This document shows positions 46,409 through 57,977 of a stretch of DNA of 64,000 nt, piece after piece. Below the pieces are notes generated by a model that was not told where the DNA came from, did not search any database, and saw only the letters and a program-made list of their open reading frames with translations. Every line of letters starts with the position of its first letter. The first letter of the stretch is position 1. The DNA is taken from contig NZ_QFYS01000007.1 in NCBI RefSeq assembly GCF_003254525.1, positions 173,833 through 237,832 of the forward strand, given 5' to 3'. The position numbers were made by a program, and so were the translations under genes. The stretch comes from Phenylobacterium kunshanense. GTDB lineage: Bacteria > Pseudomonadota > Alphaproteobacteria > Caulobacterales > Caulobacteraceae.

Positions 46409-47641
46409 TCAGTCGATGATCGCCGAATAGATGATGTTCTTGAGCTGGCCGCGGAAGTTGAAGGTGGCCGAGGGCATGAGCTGGGTCATGAACACGACCG
46501 AGAGGTCCTCCTTCGGATCCACCCAGAAGATCGTCGAGGCCGCGCCGCCCCAGTAGTAGTCGCCCTGGCCGTAGCCGCCCGACTCCACCTGGCCGAGGGT
46601 CGAGGCGAAGCCCAGGCCAAAGCCGACGCCGTCATAGGCCGTCTCCGAGAAGGCGCCGATGGCGAGGTCGGTCAGGGTCTTGCCGCCGGGCAGGTGGTTC
46701 ATGTGCATCAGTTCGATGGTTCGCGGGCCCAGCACCCTGTGGCCGTCGAGCTCGCCGCCCCGGCGCAGCATCTCGCAGAAGCGCATGTAGTCGGCGCTGG
46801 TCCCGGTCAGACCTCCGCCGCCCGACTTGAAGCCGGGCTCGCGCGTAAAGTCCGAGGTCTCGGGATCGTCGATCAGCTTGAGCTGCTTGTCAGCGCCGCG
46901 CTGGTAGTTGGCGGCGAACCGCTCCTTCTTCTCCGGGGCCACCCAGAAGGCGGTGTCCTTCATGCCGAGGGGCTCGAAGATCGTCTCCGAGAGATACTGG
47001 GCGAGCGGCTTGCCGGAGATGATCTCGACCAGGGCGCCCACCACGTCGGTGGCGAGGGAATACATCCAGGCCTGGCCGGGCTGATAGCGCAGGGGCACCT
47101 GGCCCATCTTGTCCATGAATTCCATCATGGTGTCCGATCCGCCCACCGAGCGCACCTTCAGCGCGCGATAGACTTTGTCGATCGGATGCTGGATGCCGAC
47201 GCCCGGCAGGCCGCCGCCGTAGGTGAAGCCGGCGGTGTGGCTGAGCACGTCGCGGAAGGTGACCGGCCGTTGCGGCCGCTCGGTCTCCATCGCCTCGCCT
47301 TCACCCGAGATCCAGACTCGATGGTTCCGCCACGACGGCACGAAACGGTGCACCGGGTCGTTGAGCTGGAAATGGCCCTGCTCGAACAGGGTCATCAGCG
47401 CCACCGAGGCGATCGGCTTGGTCATGGAATAGATGCGGTAGATCGTGTCGTCGCGGGTCGGCTTGCCGCGCTCGCGGTCCATCTGTCCGAACGACTTGAA
47501 GTAGGCCATGTGGCCGTGCCGGGCGACCGCCACCTGGCAGCCCGTGATCCGGCCGGAGGCGATGTAGTGGCGCTCCAGGTGGTCGGTGATGCGCTCCAGG
47601 CGCCCGGCGTCGAGGCCGGTCCACTGAGACTGGGCGTCCAT
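46409..47641 (-). CDS. Beta-lactamase-fold serine hydrolase
   Basis: The 410-aa product has the class C beta-lactamase/esterase fold: SMTK (Ser72-Lys75) as SxxK nucleophile, YSLATDVVG as the Tyr motif and GGAASTIFWVDPKED late. Relatives such as EstB act as esterases rather than lactamases. GGGAGGA lies seven bases before ATG. No signal peptide, so it is probably cytoplasmic and not an antibiotic-resistance enzyme. It is divergent from cinA. Confidence 0.85.
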   Translation of the reverse strand: MDAQSQWTGLDAGRLERITDHLERHYIASGRITGCQVAVARHGHMAYFKSFGQMDRERGKPTRDDTIYRIYSMTKPIASVALMTLFEQGHFQLNDPVHRFVPSWRNHRVWISGEGEAMETERPQRPVTFRDVLSHTAGFTYGGGLPGVGIQHPIDKVYRALKVRSVGGSDTMMEFMDKMGQVPLRYQPGQAWMYSLATDVVGALVEIISGKPLAQYLSETIFEPLGMKDTAFWVAPEKKERFAANYQRGADKQLKLIDDPETSDFTREPGFKSGGGGLTGTSADYMRFCEMLRRGGELDGHRVLGPRTIELMHMNHLPGGKTLTDLAIGAFSETAYDGVGFGLGFASTLGQVESGGYGQGDYYWGGAASTIFWVDPKEDLSVVFMTQLMPSATFNFRGQLKNIIYSAIID

Positions 47642-47726
47642 TCAAATCCTCCCGAAGTATGGTTCTTGGCGCGAATGGCGGCATGATGGACGCCGAACGG
47701 GCGTGGCGCCAAGCGGAAGGAACGGT

Positions 47727-48212
47727 ATGGACGAGCTGGAGGCCCTGGCGGCCGAGGTCGGCGAGGCGCTCAAGGCGCGCGGCGAGAAGGTGGCGGTGAA
47801 CGAGAGTTCGGCCGGGGGGCTGATCTCGGCGGCGCTGCTCAGCGTGCCTGGCGCCAGCGCCTACTACCTCGGCGGCGCGGTGGTCTACACGCCGAAGGCG
47901 CGGGTGCTGCTGACCGACATCCCGAAGGAGGCGCTCACGGGCATGCGCTCGTCCAGCGAACCCTACGCCCTGCTGCTCGCGCGCAACGCCGTCGAACGCT
48001 ACGGCGCGACCTGGGGCGTATCGGAAACCGGCGCCGCCGGCCCGACGGGTAACCCCTATGGCGATGCGCCAGGGCACACCTGCGTGGCCATCTCCGGACC
48101 GGTCGAAGCCGTACTGACGCTCGAAACGGGCTCGAGTGATCGCAGCGCCAACATGCGCGCATTCGCGGCCGCGGCGCTCGACCTGTTCCGGCGGGCCGTG
48201 GCGGGGGCCTAG
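47727..48212 (+). CDS. CinA C-terminal domain protein (nicotinamide-nucleotide amidohydrolase type)
   Basis: The 161-aa product matches the stand-alone CinA C-terminal (PncC-like) domain: KVAVNESSAGGLISAALLSV (catalytic Ser region), GAVVYTPKARVLLTD, and VSETGAAGPTGNPYGDAPGH. Such enzymes deamidate nicotinamide mononucleotide. ATG at 47727 is chosen for the GGAAGGA upstream. Stop overlaps the stop of the convergent oxidoreductase gene. Confidence 0.85.
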   Translation: MDELEALAAEVGEALKARGEKVAVNESSAGGLISAALLSVPGASAYYLGGAVVYTPKARVLLTDIPKEALTGMRSSSEPYALLLARNAVERYGATWGVSETGAAGPTGNPYGDAPGHTCVAISGPVEAVLTLETGSSDRSANMRAFAAAALDLFRRAVAGA

Positions 48213-49231
48213 AGCGTCGGGTCCGGCGCGATCCGGACCAGCGTCTTCCCGAAGTTCGCGCCCTTGAGCATGTCGGCGAAGGCGGCCGGGATGGCCTCGA
48301 ATCCCTCGCGGATGTCCTCGCGGTAGCGGACCTCGCCGGACGCGACCCACGGCGCCACCTCAGCCAGGAAGGCGTCGTGGTGGCTCTCCACATAGTTGCC
48401 GACGAACAGGTTCTGGACGTGGACGCCGCGGGCCTCCGCGGCCGCCCGCTCGGCGGCGCCCGCATCGCCGCCCTCGTCGCCGTAGTGGGAGATCAGGCCG
48501 CAGATCGTCATCCGGGCGCCGGGGTTGAACAGCGGCAGGACGGCCTGGAAGACCGGGCCGCCGACGTTCTCGAAATAGACGTCCACGCCGGTCGGGCAGG
48601 CGGCCGTCAGGTCGTCGGCGAAGGTCGGGCTCAGATGGGAGACGCAGGCGTTGAAGCCCAGCTCTTCCACGACGTAGCGGCACTTGTCGGGATGGCCCGC
48701 GATGCCGACCACGCGGGCGCCGCGCATCCGGGCGAGTTGGCCGGCGATCTGGCCCACGCCGCCCGAGGCCGCTGAAACCACCACCGTGTCGCCGGCCCGC
48801 GGATCGCATTGCAGGATCATGCCGGCGTAGGCGGTCAGCCCCAGCATGCCCAGGACGCCGACGGCCTGCGAGATCCGCCCCTGCGCCGGATCCAGCTTGC
48901 GCGGAACCATGTACCCGGGCCGCGGCACGCCTTCGCCCATCAGGCCGTATTCAGCCCAGCCGTTGGTGCAGAAGACGAAGTCGCCGGGAGACAGGCCGTC
49001 GATCCGGCTCTCCACCACCTGGGCGACCGTGCGGGCGTGACAGGGCGCGCCCTCGGGCTCCACGCCCCGGCGCTTGTAGCCCCACTGATAGGGGTCGAGG
49101 CTGACATAGATCGTGCGGGTCAGCGCCTGCCCGGGTCCTGGGCTCGGGATCGGCGCCCCTCGGATCTCGAAGGTGTCGGCGTCGGGCCAGGGCGGAGGGG
49201 GGCGTTTGGCCAGGGTCCAATAGCGGTTCAT
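48209..49231 (-). CDS. NADP-dependent MDR-type oxidoreductase
   Basis: The 340-aa product is a zinc-free medium-chain reductase (leukotriene B4/prostaglandin reductase type): LDPYQWGYKRR, LGLTAYAGMILQCDPRAGDT, the nucleotide motif VVVSAASGGVGQIAGQLARM and DVYFENVGGPVFQAV. Members reduce enals or enones. No zinc-binding cysteines. It is a single unit convergent with the CinA-domain gene. Confidence 0.88.
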   Translation of the reverse strand: MNRYWTLAKRPPPPWPDADTFEIRGAPIPSPGPGQALTRTIYVSLDPYQWGYKRRGVEPEGAPCHARTVAQVVESRIDGLSPGDFVFCTNGWAEYGLMGEGVPRPGYMVPRKLDPAQGRISQAVGVLGMLGLTAYAGMILQCDPRAGDTVVVSAASGGVGQIAGQLARMRGARVVGIAGHPDKCRYVVEELGFNACVSHLSPTFADDLTAACPTGVDVYFENVGGPVFQAVLPLFNPGARMTICGLISHYGDEGGDAGAAERAAAEARGVHVQNLFVGNYVESHHDAFLAEVAPWVASGEVRYREDIREGFEAIPAAFADMLKGANFGKTLVRIAPDPTL

Positions 49232-49361
49232 TGGACTACTCTAGCGACGCGCGAGGCGCCGAAAAGTCTCAAAGCCCGTCACCATTTTGGGTGATAGCCC
49301 CGCGCCCCGCCATCGCCACCAATGGTATTTTCTCCGGGGGGAGGTGTCGCCGGAGCTACCG

Positions 49362-49775
49362 TTGATCTGCATTGCCTACCTGAGTTCGTCCAAGCTCGTG
49401 CCTGATACGCAGGCGCTCGAAGCGATCGTCTCGATCTCCCAGAAGAACAACGCGGCGAGGGGCGTCACCGGAATGCTCTGCCACTACGATGGCAGCTATC
49501 TCCAGTTCCTGGAGGGCGACCCGCATCAGCTGTTGTCATTCTACGAGGCCATCCGCGACGATCCCCGCCATGGGGGCATAGTCGAGGTCTTTCGCGAACC
49601 CAACACCGAGCGGATGTTTCCCGACTGGACGATGGCGCTGGCCAAGCCGGAAGAGATCGGCGCCGAGCACCGCGCGTTCTGCCGGAGCCTGCGCGCGCTC
49701 GAGCTCACGGTCGGCCCGCAACACCGCAAGGACCTGGAGCCTTTCCTGGCGTGTTTCCGAGCTTGGATGCGCTGA
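49362..49775 (+). CDS. BLUF-domain blue-light photoreceptor
   Basis: The 137-aa product is a compact BLUF protein: ICIAYLSSSK with Tyr6, SISQKNNAARGVTGMLC with Asn30 and YLQFLEGD with Gln48. The Tyr-Asn spacing (24) and Asn-Gln spacing (18) equal those of AppA (Y21, N45, Q63), so the flavin site is complete. The start is TTG at 49362, with GGAG six bases before it; a GTG six codons upstream sits too close to its purine run. The short C-terminal helical cap (about residues 90-137) is the only output region, so it should act by protein-protein contact. Confidence 0.85.
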   Translation: MICIAYLSSSKLVPDTQALEAIVSISQKNNAARGVTGMLCHYDGSYLQFLEGDPHQLLSFYEAIRDDPRHGGIVEVFREPNTERMFPDWTMALAKPEEIGAEHRAFCRSLRALELTVGPQHRKDLEPFLACFRAWMR

Positions 49776-49803
49776 TCCGGACGCGCTGCACACGCCCGGA
49801 TCA
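49773..49803. terminator. Bidirectional hairpin between the BLUF gene and ahpF
   Basis: TGATCCGG and CCGGATCA form a stem across the gap between the convergent BLUF and ahpF genes, with a few extra inner pairs. It starts at the BLUF stop codon; no T-run is clear, so it is a weak terminator call. Confidence 0.35.
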
Positions 49804-49809
49804 GTCCGT

Positions 49810-51393
49810 TCAGGCGGCGGCCTGCTCGGCGTCGGCGGCCGGCAGGCGGATCAGATAATCGAAGGCCGACAAGGCCGCCTTGGAGCCTTCGCCCATGGCG
49901 ATGACGATCTGCTTGTAGGGCGTGGTCGTCGCGTCGCCGCCCGCGAAGACGCCGGGGATCGAGGTGGCGCCCCGGAAGTCGGTCTCGATCTCGCCGCGCG
50001 GGCTCAGAGCGACCGAGCCCTTCAGCCATTCGGTGTTCGGCACCAGGCCGATCTGGACGAAGATCCCTTCCAGGTCGACGCGGTGGACGGCGTCGCTGTT
50101 CCGATCCTTGTAGGTGAGGCCGGTGACCTTTTCGCCGTCGCCGTGCACCTCGGTGGTGAGCGCCGACGTCACGATCGCCACGTTCGGCAGGCTGGCCAGC
50201 TTGCGCTGCAGCACCGCGTCGGCGCGGAGCTGGCTGTCGAACTCGATCAGCGTCACGTGCGCGACGATGCCCGCGAGGTCGATGGCCGCCTCGACGCCCG
50301 AGTTGCCGCCGCCGATCACCGCCACGCGCTTGCCCTTGAACAGCGGTCCGTCGCAGTGCGGGCAGTAGGCCACGCCCTTGTTGCGGTACTCGTCCTCGCC
50401 GGGGACGTTCATCTGCCGCCAGCGGGCGCCGGTGGCGAGGATGACGGTCTTCGACTTCAGGCTGGCGCCGTTCTCGAGCTGCACCTCGATCAGGCCGCCC
50501 TCGGTCCTGGCGGGGATCAGCTTGGCCGCCTTCTGCAGGTTCATCACGTCGACGTCGTAGTCCTTGACGTGCTGCTCCAGGCCGGCGGCCAGCTTCGGGC
50601 CTTCGGTGTGCGGCACCGAGATGAAGTTCTCGATGGCCATGGTGTCCAGCACCTGGCCGCCGAAGCGCTCGGCCGCAAGGCCGGTCCGGATGCCCTTGCG
50701 GGCGGCGTAGATGGCCGCGGCGGCGCCGGCTGGACCGCCGCCGATCACCAGCACGTCGAAGGCGTCCTTCGCCTTGATCTTCTCGGCCGCACGGGCCACC
50801 GCGCCGGTGTCCAGCTTGGCGAGGATCTGCTCGACGGTCATGCGGCCTTGGGCGAAGGGCTCGCCGTTCAGGAGCACGGTCGGCACCGCCATCACCTTGC
50901 GCTGCTCGACTTCGTCCTGGAACAGCGCTCCGTCGATCGACACGTGCCGGATGCGCGGGTTGATGACGCTCATCACGTTCAGCGCCTGCACCACGTCGGG
51001 ACAGTTCTGGCACGAGAGCGAGAAATAGGTCTCGAACTGAAAGTCGCCCTCCAGGCCGCGGATCTGCTCGATGACCTCGGGCTCCACGCGGGGCGGGTGA
51101 CCGCCGACCTGCAGCAGCGCCAGGACGAGCGAGGTGAACTCGTGGCCCAGCGGAATGCCGGCGAAGCGGACCGAAACGTCGGATCCCTTACGGACGATGG
51201 CGAACGAGGGCGTGCGGGCGTCGGCGCCCCGGGTCACTGTGACCTTCCCGTCGGACACTTCCGCGATCTGGTCGAGAAGTTCGCCGAGCTCACGCGACTT
51301 CGGGCCGTCGTCGAGCGAGGCCACCAGCTCGACCGGCTGGGTGATGTTCGCGAGATAGCCCTTCAGTTGGGCCTTGAGGCTGGCGTCCAGCAT
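49810..51393 (-). CDS. ahpF: Alkyl hydroperoxide reductase subunit F
   Basis: The 527-aa product has the N-terminal thioredoxin-like tandem with CQNC ([18 protein letters not shown]), a FAD-binding site ([20 protein letters not shown]), the redox pair CPHC ([15 protein letters not shown]) and the NADH-binding [20 protein letters not shown]. It reduces AhpC with NADH. It lies 111 bp downstream of ahpC, separated by a strong hairpin. Confidence 0.97.
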   Translation of the reverse strand: MLDASLKAQLKGYLANITQPVELVASLDDGPKSRELGELLDQIAEVSDGKVTVTRGADARTPSFAIVRKGSDVSVRFAGIPLGHEFTSLVLALLQVGGHPPRVEPEVIEQIRGLEGDFQFETYFSLSCQNCPDVVQALNVMSVINPRIRHVSIDGALFQDEVEQRKVMAVPTVLLNGEPFAQGRMTVEQILAKLDTGAVARAAEKIKAKDAFDVLVIGGGPAGAAAAIYAARKGIRTGLAAERFGGQVLDTMAIENFISVPHTEGPKLAAGLEQHVKDYDVDVMNLQKAAKLIPARTEGGLIEVQLENGASLKSKTVILATGARWRQMNVPGEDEYRNKGVAYCPHCDGPLFKGKRVAVIGGGNSGVEAAIDLAGIVAHVTLIEFDSQLRADAVLQRKLASLPNVAIVTSALTTEVHGDGEKVTGLTYKDRNSDAVHRVDLEGIFVQIGLVPNTEWLKGSVALSPRGEIETDFRGATSIPGVFAGGDATTTPYKQIVIAMGEGSKAALSAFDYLIRLPAADAEQAAA

Positions 51394-51458
51394 GGAGCGG
51401 CTCCGGGGAAAGCGCGGGGAGGAGGAACTGGCCGGACCTGGGGAAGGATCCGGAAGAG

Positions 51459-51485
51459 GCCGGCGCCGCCGCGGAGGCGGCGCCG
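51459..51485 (-). other. Hairpin between ahpC and ahpF
   Basis: CCGGCGCCGCC and GGCGGCGCCGG are perfect 11-bp arms around a 5-base loop, 20 bp past the ahpC stop, with no T-run after it. It could stabilise an ahpC-only transcript or reduce read-through into ahpF, giving more AhpC than AhpF. Confidence 0.5.
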
Positions 51486-51504
51486 GATCGGGCCGTGCGT
51501 CGGC

Positions 51505-52068
51505 TTAGATCTTGCCGACCAGGTCGAGCGACGGGGCGAGGGTCTTCTCACCCTCTTCCCACTTGGCCGGGCAGACTTCGCCCGGATGGTTGCGGACGTA
51601 CTGGGCGGCCTTGACCTTGCGCAGGAGCTCGGCGGCGTTGCGGCCGATGCCCTCGGCGGTCACTTCCATGAACTGGATGACGCCGTCCGGGTCGACCAGG
51701 AAGGTGCCGCGGTCGGCCAGGCCCTGGCCCGCGCGCATCACGCCGAAGTTGTTGGTCACCACGCCGGCCGGGTCGCCGATCATCGTGTACTTGATCTTGC
51801 CGATGGCCGGGGACGTGTCGGCCCAGGCCTTGTGCGAGAAGTGGGTGTCGGTGGAGACCGAGTAGATCTCGACGCCCAGCTTCTGGAATTCAGCGTAGTT
51901 GTCGGCCAGGTCTTCCAGCTCGGTCGGGCACACGAAGGTGAAGTCCGCCGGATAGAAGAAGACCACCGACCACTTGCCCTTCAGGTCGGCGTCGCTGACC
52001 GACAGGAACTTGCCTTCCTTGTAGGCCTGGGCGGTGAACGGCAGGATGGTGGTGTTGATCAGAGACAT
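51505..52068 (-). CDS. ahpC: Alkyl hydroperoxide reductase subunit C (peroxiredoxin)
   Basis: The 187-aa product is a 2-Cys peroxiredoxin: peroxidatic Cys in [20 protein letters not shown], resolving Cys in [13 protein letters not shown]. It detoxifies hydrogen peroxide and organic peroxides, recycled by AhpF encoded next. An OxyR-like palindrome lies about 80 bp upstream. Confidence 0.98.
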   Translation of the reverse strand: MSLINTTILPFTAQAYKEGKFLSVSDADLKGKWSVVFFYPADFTFVCPTELEDLADNYAEFQKLGVEIYSVSTDTHFSHKAWADTSPAIGKIKYTMIGDPAGVVTNNFGVMRAGQGLADRGTFLVDPDGVIQFMEVTAEGIGRNAAELLRKVKAAQYVRNHPGEVCPAKWEEGEKTLAPSLDLVGKI

Positions 52069-52146
52069 GGTGCACTCCCGATTGAGGTCGGGGTCATGTA
52101 CGGGGTCTCAGGGCAAAAGAAAAATCGATTTTGCCACTAGTTCACG

Positions 52147-52161
52147 ATAGGTTGAGCCTAT
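52147..52161. promoter_or_regulatory. OxyR-like half-site upstream of ahpC
   Basis: ATAG-N7-CTAT (ATAGGTTGAGCCTAT) matches the OxyR core motif; the second pair of the four-part site is not clear. It lies 79 bp before the ahpC start in the gap after the upstream racemase-like gene. Confidence 0.45.
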
Positions 52162-52172
52162 GACGCCTGCGC

Positions 52173-53353
52173 CTACTGGGACGCTCCACGGGCTTCCACC
52201 CGCAGGATGTCGACCAGGGCGTCGCCGCTTGCGAGATGCAGGATATCGTAGCGGTCGAGCGTCGGGTCGATGTGTCCGGGCGCCAGGGAGATGCGCTCGC
52301 CACGAACCGCCGATTGACCCTGCGGGCGCGCCAGCATGCCATGCTCGTCGCCGAAGAACCGGTAGGCGCAGTCGGCGAACTTCTCCGTCAGTGGCGCGGG
52401 TGCCGGCCCTTCGGTCGAGAAGGCCTTCAGGCCCGCGTCCAGGGTGACCCACCGGGGGTGGTTCGTGCTGATCACGGTGGACACGATCGTCACCGACTGT
52501 TCGAAGGCGCCGTCGGGATCTGACCCCAGGGCGTCGCGATACTCCCTGTCCATGAAGGCGTAGGACCCTGGTTGGACCTCGTTGAGGACGCCCTGGGCCG
52601 CATCGGCGGCGAAGGTGCCGGTGCCGCCGCCGGTGACGACATCGACCGCGCCGCCCGCGTCGCGGATCGCGGCGATCGCCGCCGTCAGCGCCTTCATGCC
52701 TTCGGCGACGGCGGCGGCCCGCCCATTGGCGCCGGGCATGTGCTGCCAGCTCCCCCCGTAGCCCTGGACGCCCAGAAGGCGCAGATTCGGCTGGGCCAGG
52801 ACCGCGCGGGCCACGTCGGCCGCCTGGGCTGGATCGTGGCAGCCCGTCCGGCCCATGCCGACGTCGATGTCGATCAGGACCTGGATCGGACCTGCCGCGG
52901 CTCCGCCCAGCTCGGCGGCGGCGTCGGGATGATCGATGACGATCCGGAAGTCCGGCAGTTCGGCGGCCAGTCTCGCGGCTCGCGCCGCGTTCACGGCGCC
53001 AGCGATAGGCGAGGTCACCAGGATCTGACCGATGCCTGCGGCGGCGAGCGCTTCGGCCTCGCCCAGCTTGGCGGCGCAGACGCCGACGGCGCCGGCGTCG
53101 ATCTGTCGTCGGGCAAGGGCGGCGCACTTGTGGGACTTTGCGTGCGGCCGCAGGGCGAGGCCGGCCTCGGCGGCGCGCGCGGCCATCTTCGCGACGTTCC
53201 GGTCGAAGGCGTCCAGGTCGATCACCGCGGCTGGGGTCGGGATCAGGTCCCGCGAACCCGGCCGCCCGAGCACCGACAGGGCGAACGCCACGTGCGGCCG
53301 GTCGGCGAGGGCGCCCAGCTCCAGCCTTATGGCTTCGGCCGGGCGCAAGGGGA

Positions 53354-53357
<4 letters not shown>
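52173..53357 (-). CDS. DSD1-family PLP-dependent enzyme (D-threonine aldolase/D-serine dehydratase-like)
   Basis: The 394-aa product has the alanine-racemase-type N-terminal barrel with the PLP lysine in [14 protein letters not shown] near residue 74, [26 protein letters not shown] (phosphate binding), and a C-terminal beta domain with a His/Asp pair ([15 protein letters not shown]), as in D-threonine aldolases. It should act on a D-3-hydroxyamino acid. ATG overlaps the purL stop by four bases, so it is co-translated with purL although not a purine gene. Confidence 0.85.
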
Positions 53358-55579
<2,222 letters not shown>

Positions 55580-55625
55580 GGCGGGCCTTCTAGCGGGACT
55601 CTACGCCGGGCGCGATAGCCTGCGC

Positions 55626-57062
55626 CTACTTCGCCACCATGTCGCGCTTCAGCCAGCGGCAGGTGAGGAAGAAGAAGCCACCTCCGACCGCATAGAGGCC
55701 GGCCGTGATCAGCAGCGAGCGCTGGAGGCTCTGCGGGTGGGCGATGGCGCAGACCTGCTGGTCTGCGAGCGCCAGGGCGGCGCGGGCGGCGCCCTCGCAG
55801 GACTTGCGGGTCAGCTCCGCGGCGCCCAGATCGGCCACCTGCAGGTTGAAGATCACGTCGCTCAGCGCGCCGATGAACAGCGGGCCCAGGCCGTAGCCCA
55901 GCAGGTTCACCACGAAGAGCAGCACGGCCGTCGAGACGGCGCGGACCTGGGCCGAAACGACGCCCTGGCCGATCGTGTACTGGGCGGCGAGATAGCCGTA
56001 TTTGATGCCGCTGCCGAGCGCGAGGCCGACGAGGCAGAGCCACAGGTTATGGGTGGTGAACGCCACGACGTAGAACGGCACCGAGGCGGTGAGGCCGATG
56101 CCGGCCAGCCACGCGATGGCGGTGGGATGGCGGGCGCTCAGCTTCTCCGCCAGCCAGCCTGTCGCCACCGTGCCGACCGCCGCCGTCAGCGCCACCGGCA
56201 CATTGACCATCAGGGCAGCCTCGCCGGCGGTGAGGCCGAAGCTGCGGTTCAGGAACAGCGACTGGAACGAGGCGATGCCGTAGCCGCAGAACGCCGCGAT
56301 GGTCGCCGCCACGGTCATGGTCCAGAACGAGGGCTTTGAGGCCAGTTCCTTCATGCCGTCCGCGAACTTCGGCCGCGCCTTGCGCACCGTGCCGGGCGGG
56401 TCGGTGTAGCCGCGCGGAGGCTCCTTGACGGTCATCTTCAGGACGACGGCGACGATGATGCCGGGGACGCCCAGGACGAAGAACGCGGCGCGCCAGCCGA
56501 AGGCGTCGGTGATCGGCCCTCCGATCAGGTTCGCCAGCAGTCCGCCCAGCGTCACGCCCATGGCGTAGTAGCCCAGCGCGGTGGAGCGGCTCTTCGGCGG
56601 ATAGTAGTCCGCGATCAGGGAGTTGGCCGGCGGCGTGCAGCCAGCCTCGCCGATGCCCACCCCGACCCGGCAGGCGAGCAGGATCCAGAAGGCGCCGATG
56701 GTCAGCGAGCCGATGGTGACCTCCGTCGCAAGGCCACACAGCGCGGTCATCAGGGACCACAGCGCGACGCAGACGGTCATGATCCAGACCCGGTGCCGGG
56801 TCTCGGCGAACTGGGCCAGCGGGATGCCGACGAAGGTGTAGAGCAGCGCGAAGCCGAATCCGGTGAGCAGGCCGAACGCCGTGTCGGAGATGCCCAGCTC
56901 CGGCTTCATCTGCGGCGCCACCACGGACAGCAAGCCGCGGTCGACGAAGTTCAGGATGTAGATGACCAGCAGCGCGGTCAGGACGTAGCTGCGATAGCCC
57001 TTCGTGCCGTAGCCGTGGATGTGGCCGTCCTGCTGGGCGGTCGGGCTGTCGGCGGCGGTCAT
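55626..57062 (-). CDS. MFS transporter (spinster-like)
   Basis: The 478-aa product has about twelve membrane segments and the MFS motifs FVDRGLLSVVAPQMKPELGI near residue 40, GIGEAGCTPPANSLIADYYP near 135 and CRVGVGIGEA. The signature resembles the spinster group, whose members carry lipids, organic acids or hexuronates. It has an extended, Gln/His-rich N-terminus before the first helix. The downstream purL lies 46 bp away. Confidence 0.85.
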   Translation of the reverse strand: MTAADSPTAQQDGHIHGYGTKGYRSYVLTALLVIYILNFVDRGLLSVVAPQMKPELGISDTAFGLLTGFGFALLYTFVGIPLAQFAETRHRVWIMTVCVALWSLMTALCGLATEVTIGSLTIGAFWILLACRVGVGIGEAGCTPPANSLIADYYPPKSRSTALGYYAMGVTLGGLLANLIGGPITDAFGWRAAFFVLGVPGIIVAVVLKMTVKEPPRGYTDPPGTVRKARPKFADGMKELASKPSFWTMTVAATIAAFCGYGIASFQSLFLNRSFGLTAGEAALMVNVPVALTAAVGTVATGWLAEKLSARHPTAIAWLAGIGLTASVPFYVVAFTTHNLWLCLVGLALGSGIKYGYLAAQYTIGQGVVSAQVRAVSTAVLLFVVNLLGYGLGPLFIGALSDVIFNLQVADLGAAELTRKSCEGAARAALALADQQVCAIAHPQSLQRSLLITAGLYAVGGGFFFLTCRWLKRDMVAK

Positions 57063-57201
57063 GCTTGGCTGGTCCTTCCCCTTGGAGGGCGCGGACCGTA
57101 CTCAGTGTTCGATTCTAACGCAACGCTCTCCAGTTCACTCTGTGTGGCGCTGCCGACCGGTTGCTCAACTGGATGCCCGAAGATGCGGTCAGGCCGCCGC
57201 C

Positions 57202-57975
57202 TCAGCGCGTCTGGCCGCCATCGACGGGCACGACAGCGCCGGTGACGAAACTGGCGAGCGGGCTCATCAGGAAGGCGGCGACCGAGCCGATCTCGTCCGG
57301 GCGGCCGAAGCGGCGCAGCGGCACTTCGCGGTTGATCCAGCGGGTCCAGGCGTCGGCGCGGGGGCCGGTGGACCGGGCCTCCCAGTCGCCGCCGGGGAAC
57401 AGGATGTTGCCGGGGGCGATGGCGTTCACGCGCACGCCGCTGGCGCCGGCGATCCGGGCGAGCTCCTTGGTCAGGTGGTTCATCCCGGCCTTGGCCGTGC
57501 CGTAGGTCAGCGGTGTCCCCAGAGCCCCAAGGCCGGCGATCGAGCTGATCAGCAGCACCGAGCCGTCGCCTCGCGGGGTCATCCGGCGCAGGGACGCGCG
57601 AGCCAGCCGCCAGGCGCTGTCGAGGTTCTGGGTGAATCCCGCGTCCCAGGTGTCGTCGTCCACCTCGAAGCCGGGCGGGCAGGGGTGCAGGCCGACGTTC
57701 GCGACGGCGCCGAAGATCGGGCCGAAGGTGTCTTCAGTCCGGGCGACGGCGTCTTCGATGACCTTGGTGTCGCGCATGTCGCCGGCGATGGCGAGCAGGC
57801 GGTCTTCGCCATAGGCCTCCGCGAGGCGCGCTCGGGTCGCCTCCAGCGCCTCGGCGCCCCGGGCGGTGATGGCCAGCTTCGCGCCCTCGGCCAGGCAGGC
57901 CTCGACGATGCCCAGCCCGATGCCGCGGCTGCCGCCGGCGACGAAGATCACCTTGCCGTCGAGTTGGAGGTGCAT
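57202..57975 (-). CDS. Short-chain dehydrogenase/reductase
   Basis: The 257-aa product is a classical SDR: cofactor motif [26 protein letters not shown] in place of NNAG, catalytic Ser in [10 protein letters not shown], Tyr-Lys in [12 protein letters not shown] and [12 protein letters not shown] at the end. It lies 2 bp after the phosphotransferase-like gene, so both are in one operon and probably share an acyl-CoA or alcohol-oxidation task. Confidence 0.92.
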   Translation of the reverse strand: MHLQLDGKVIFVAGGSRGIGLGIVEACLAEGAKLAITARGAEALEATRARLAEAYGEDRLLAIAGDMRDTKVIEDAVARTEDTFGPIFGAVANVGLHPCPPGFEVDDDTWDAGFTQNLDSAWRLARASLRRMTPRGDGSVLLISSIAGLGALGTPLTYGTAKAGMNHLTKELARIAGASGVRVNAIAPGNILFPGGDWEARSTGPRADAWTRWINREVPLRRFGRPDEIGSVAAFLMSPLASFVTGAVVPVDGGQTR

Positions 57976-57977
57976 GG

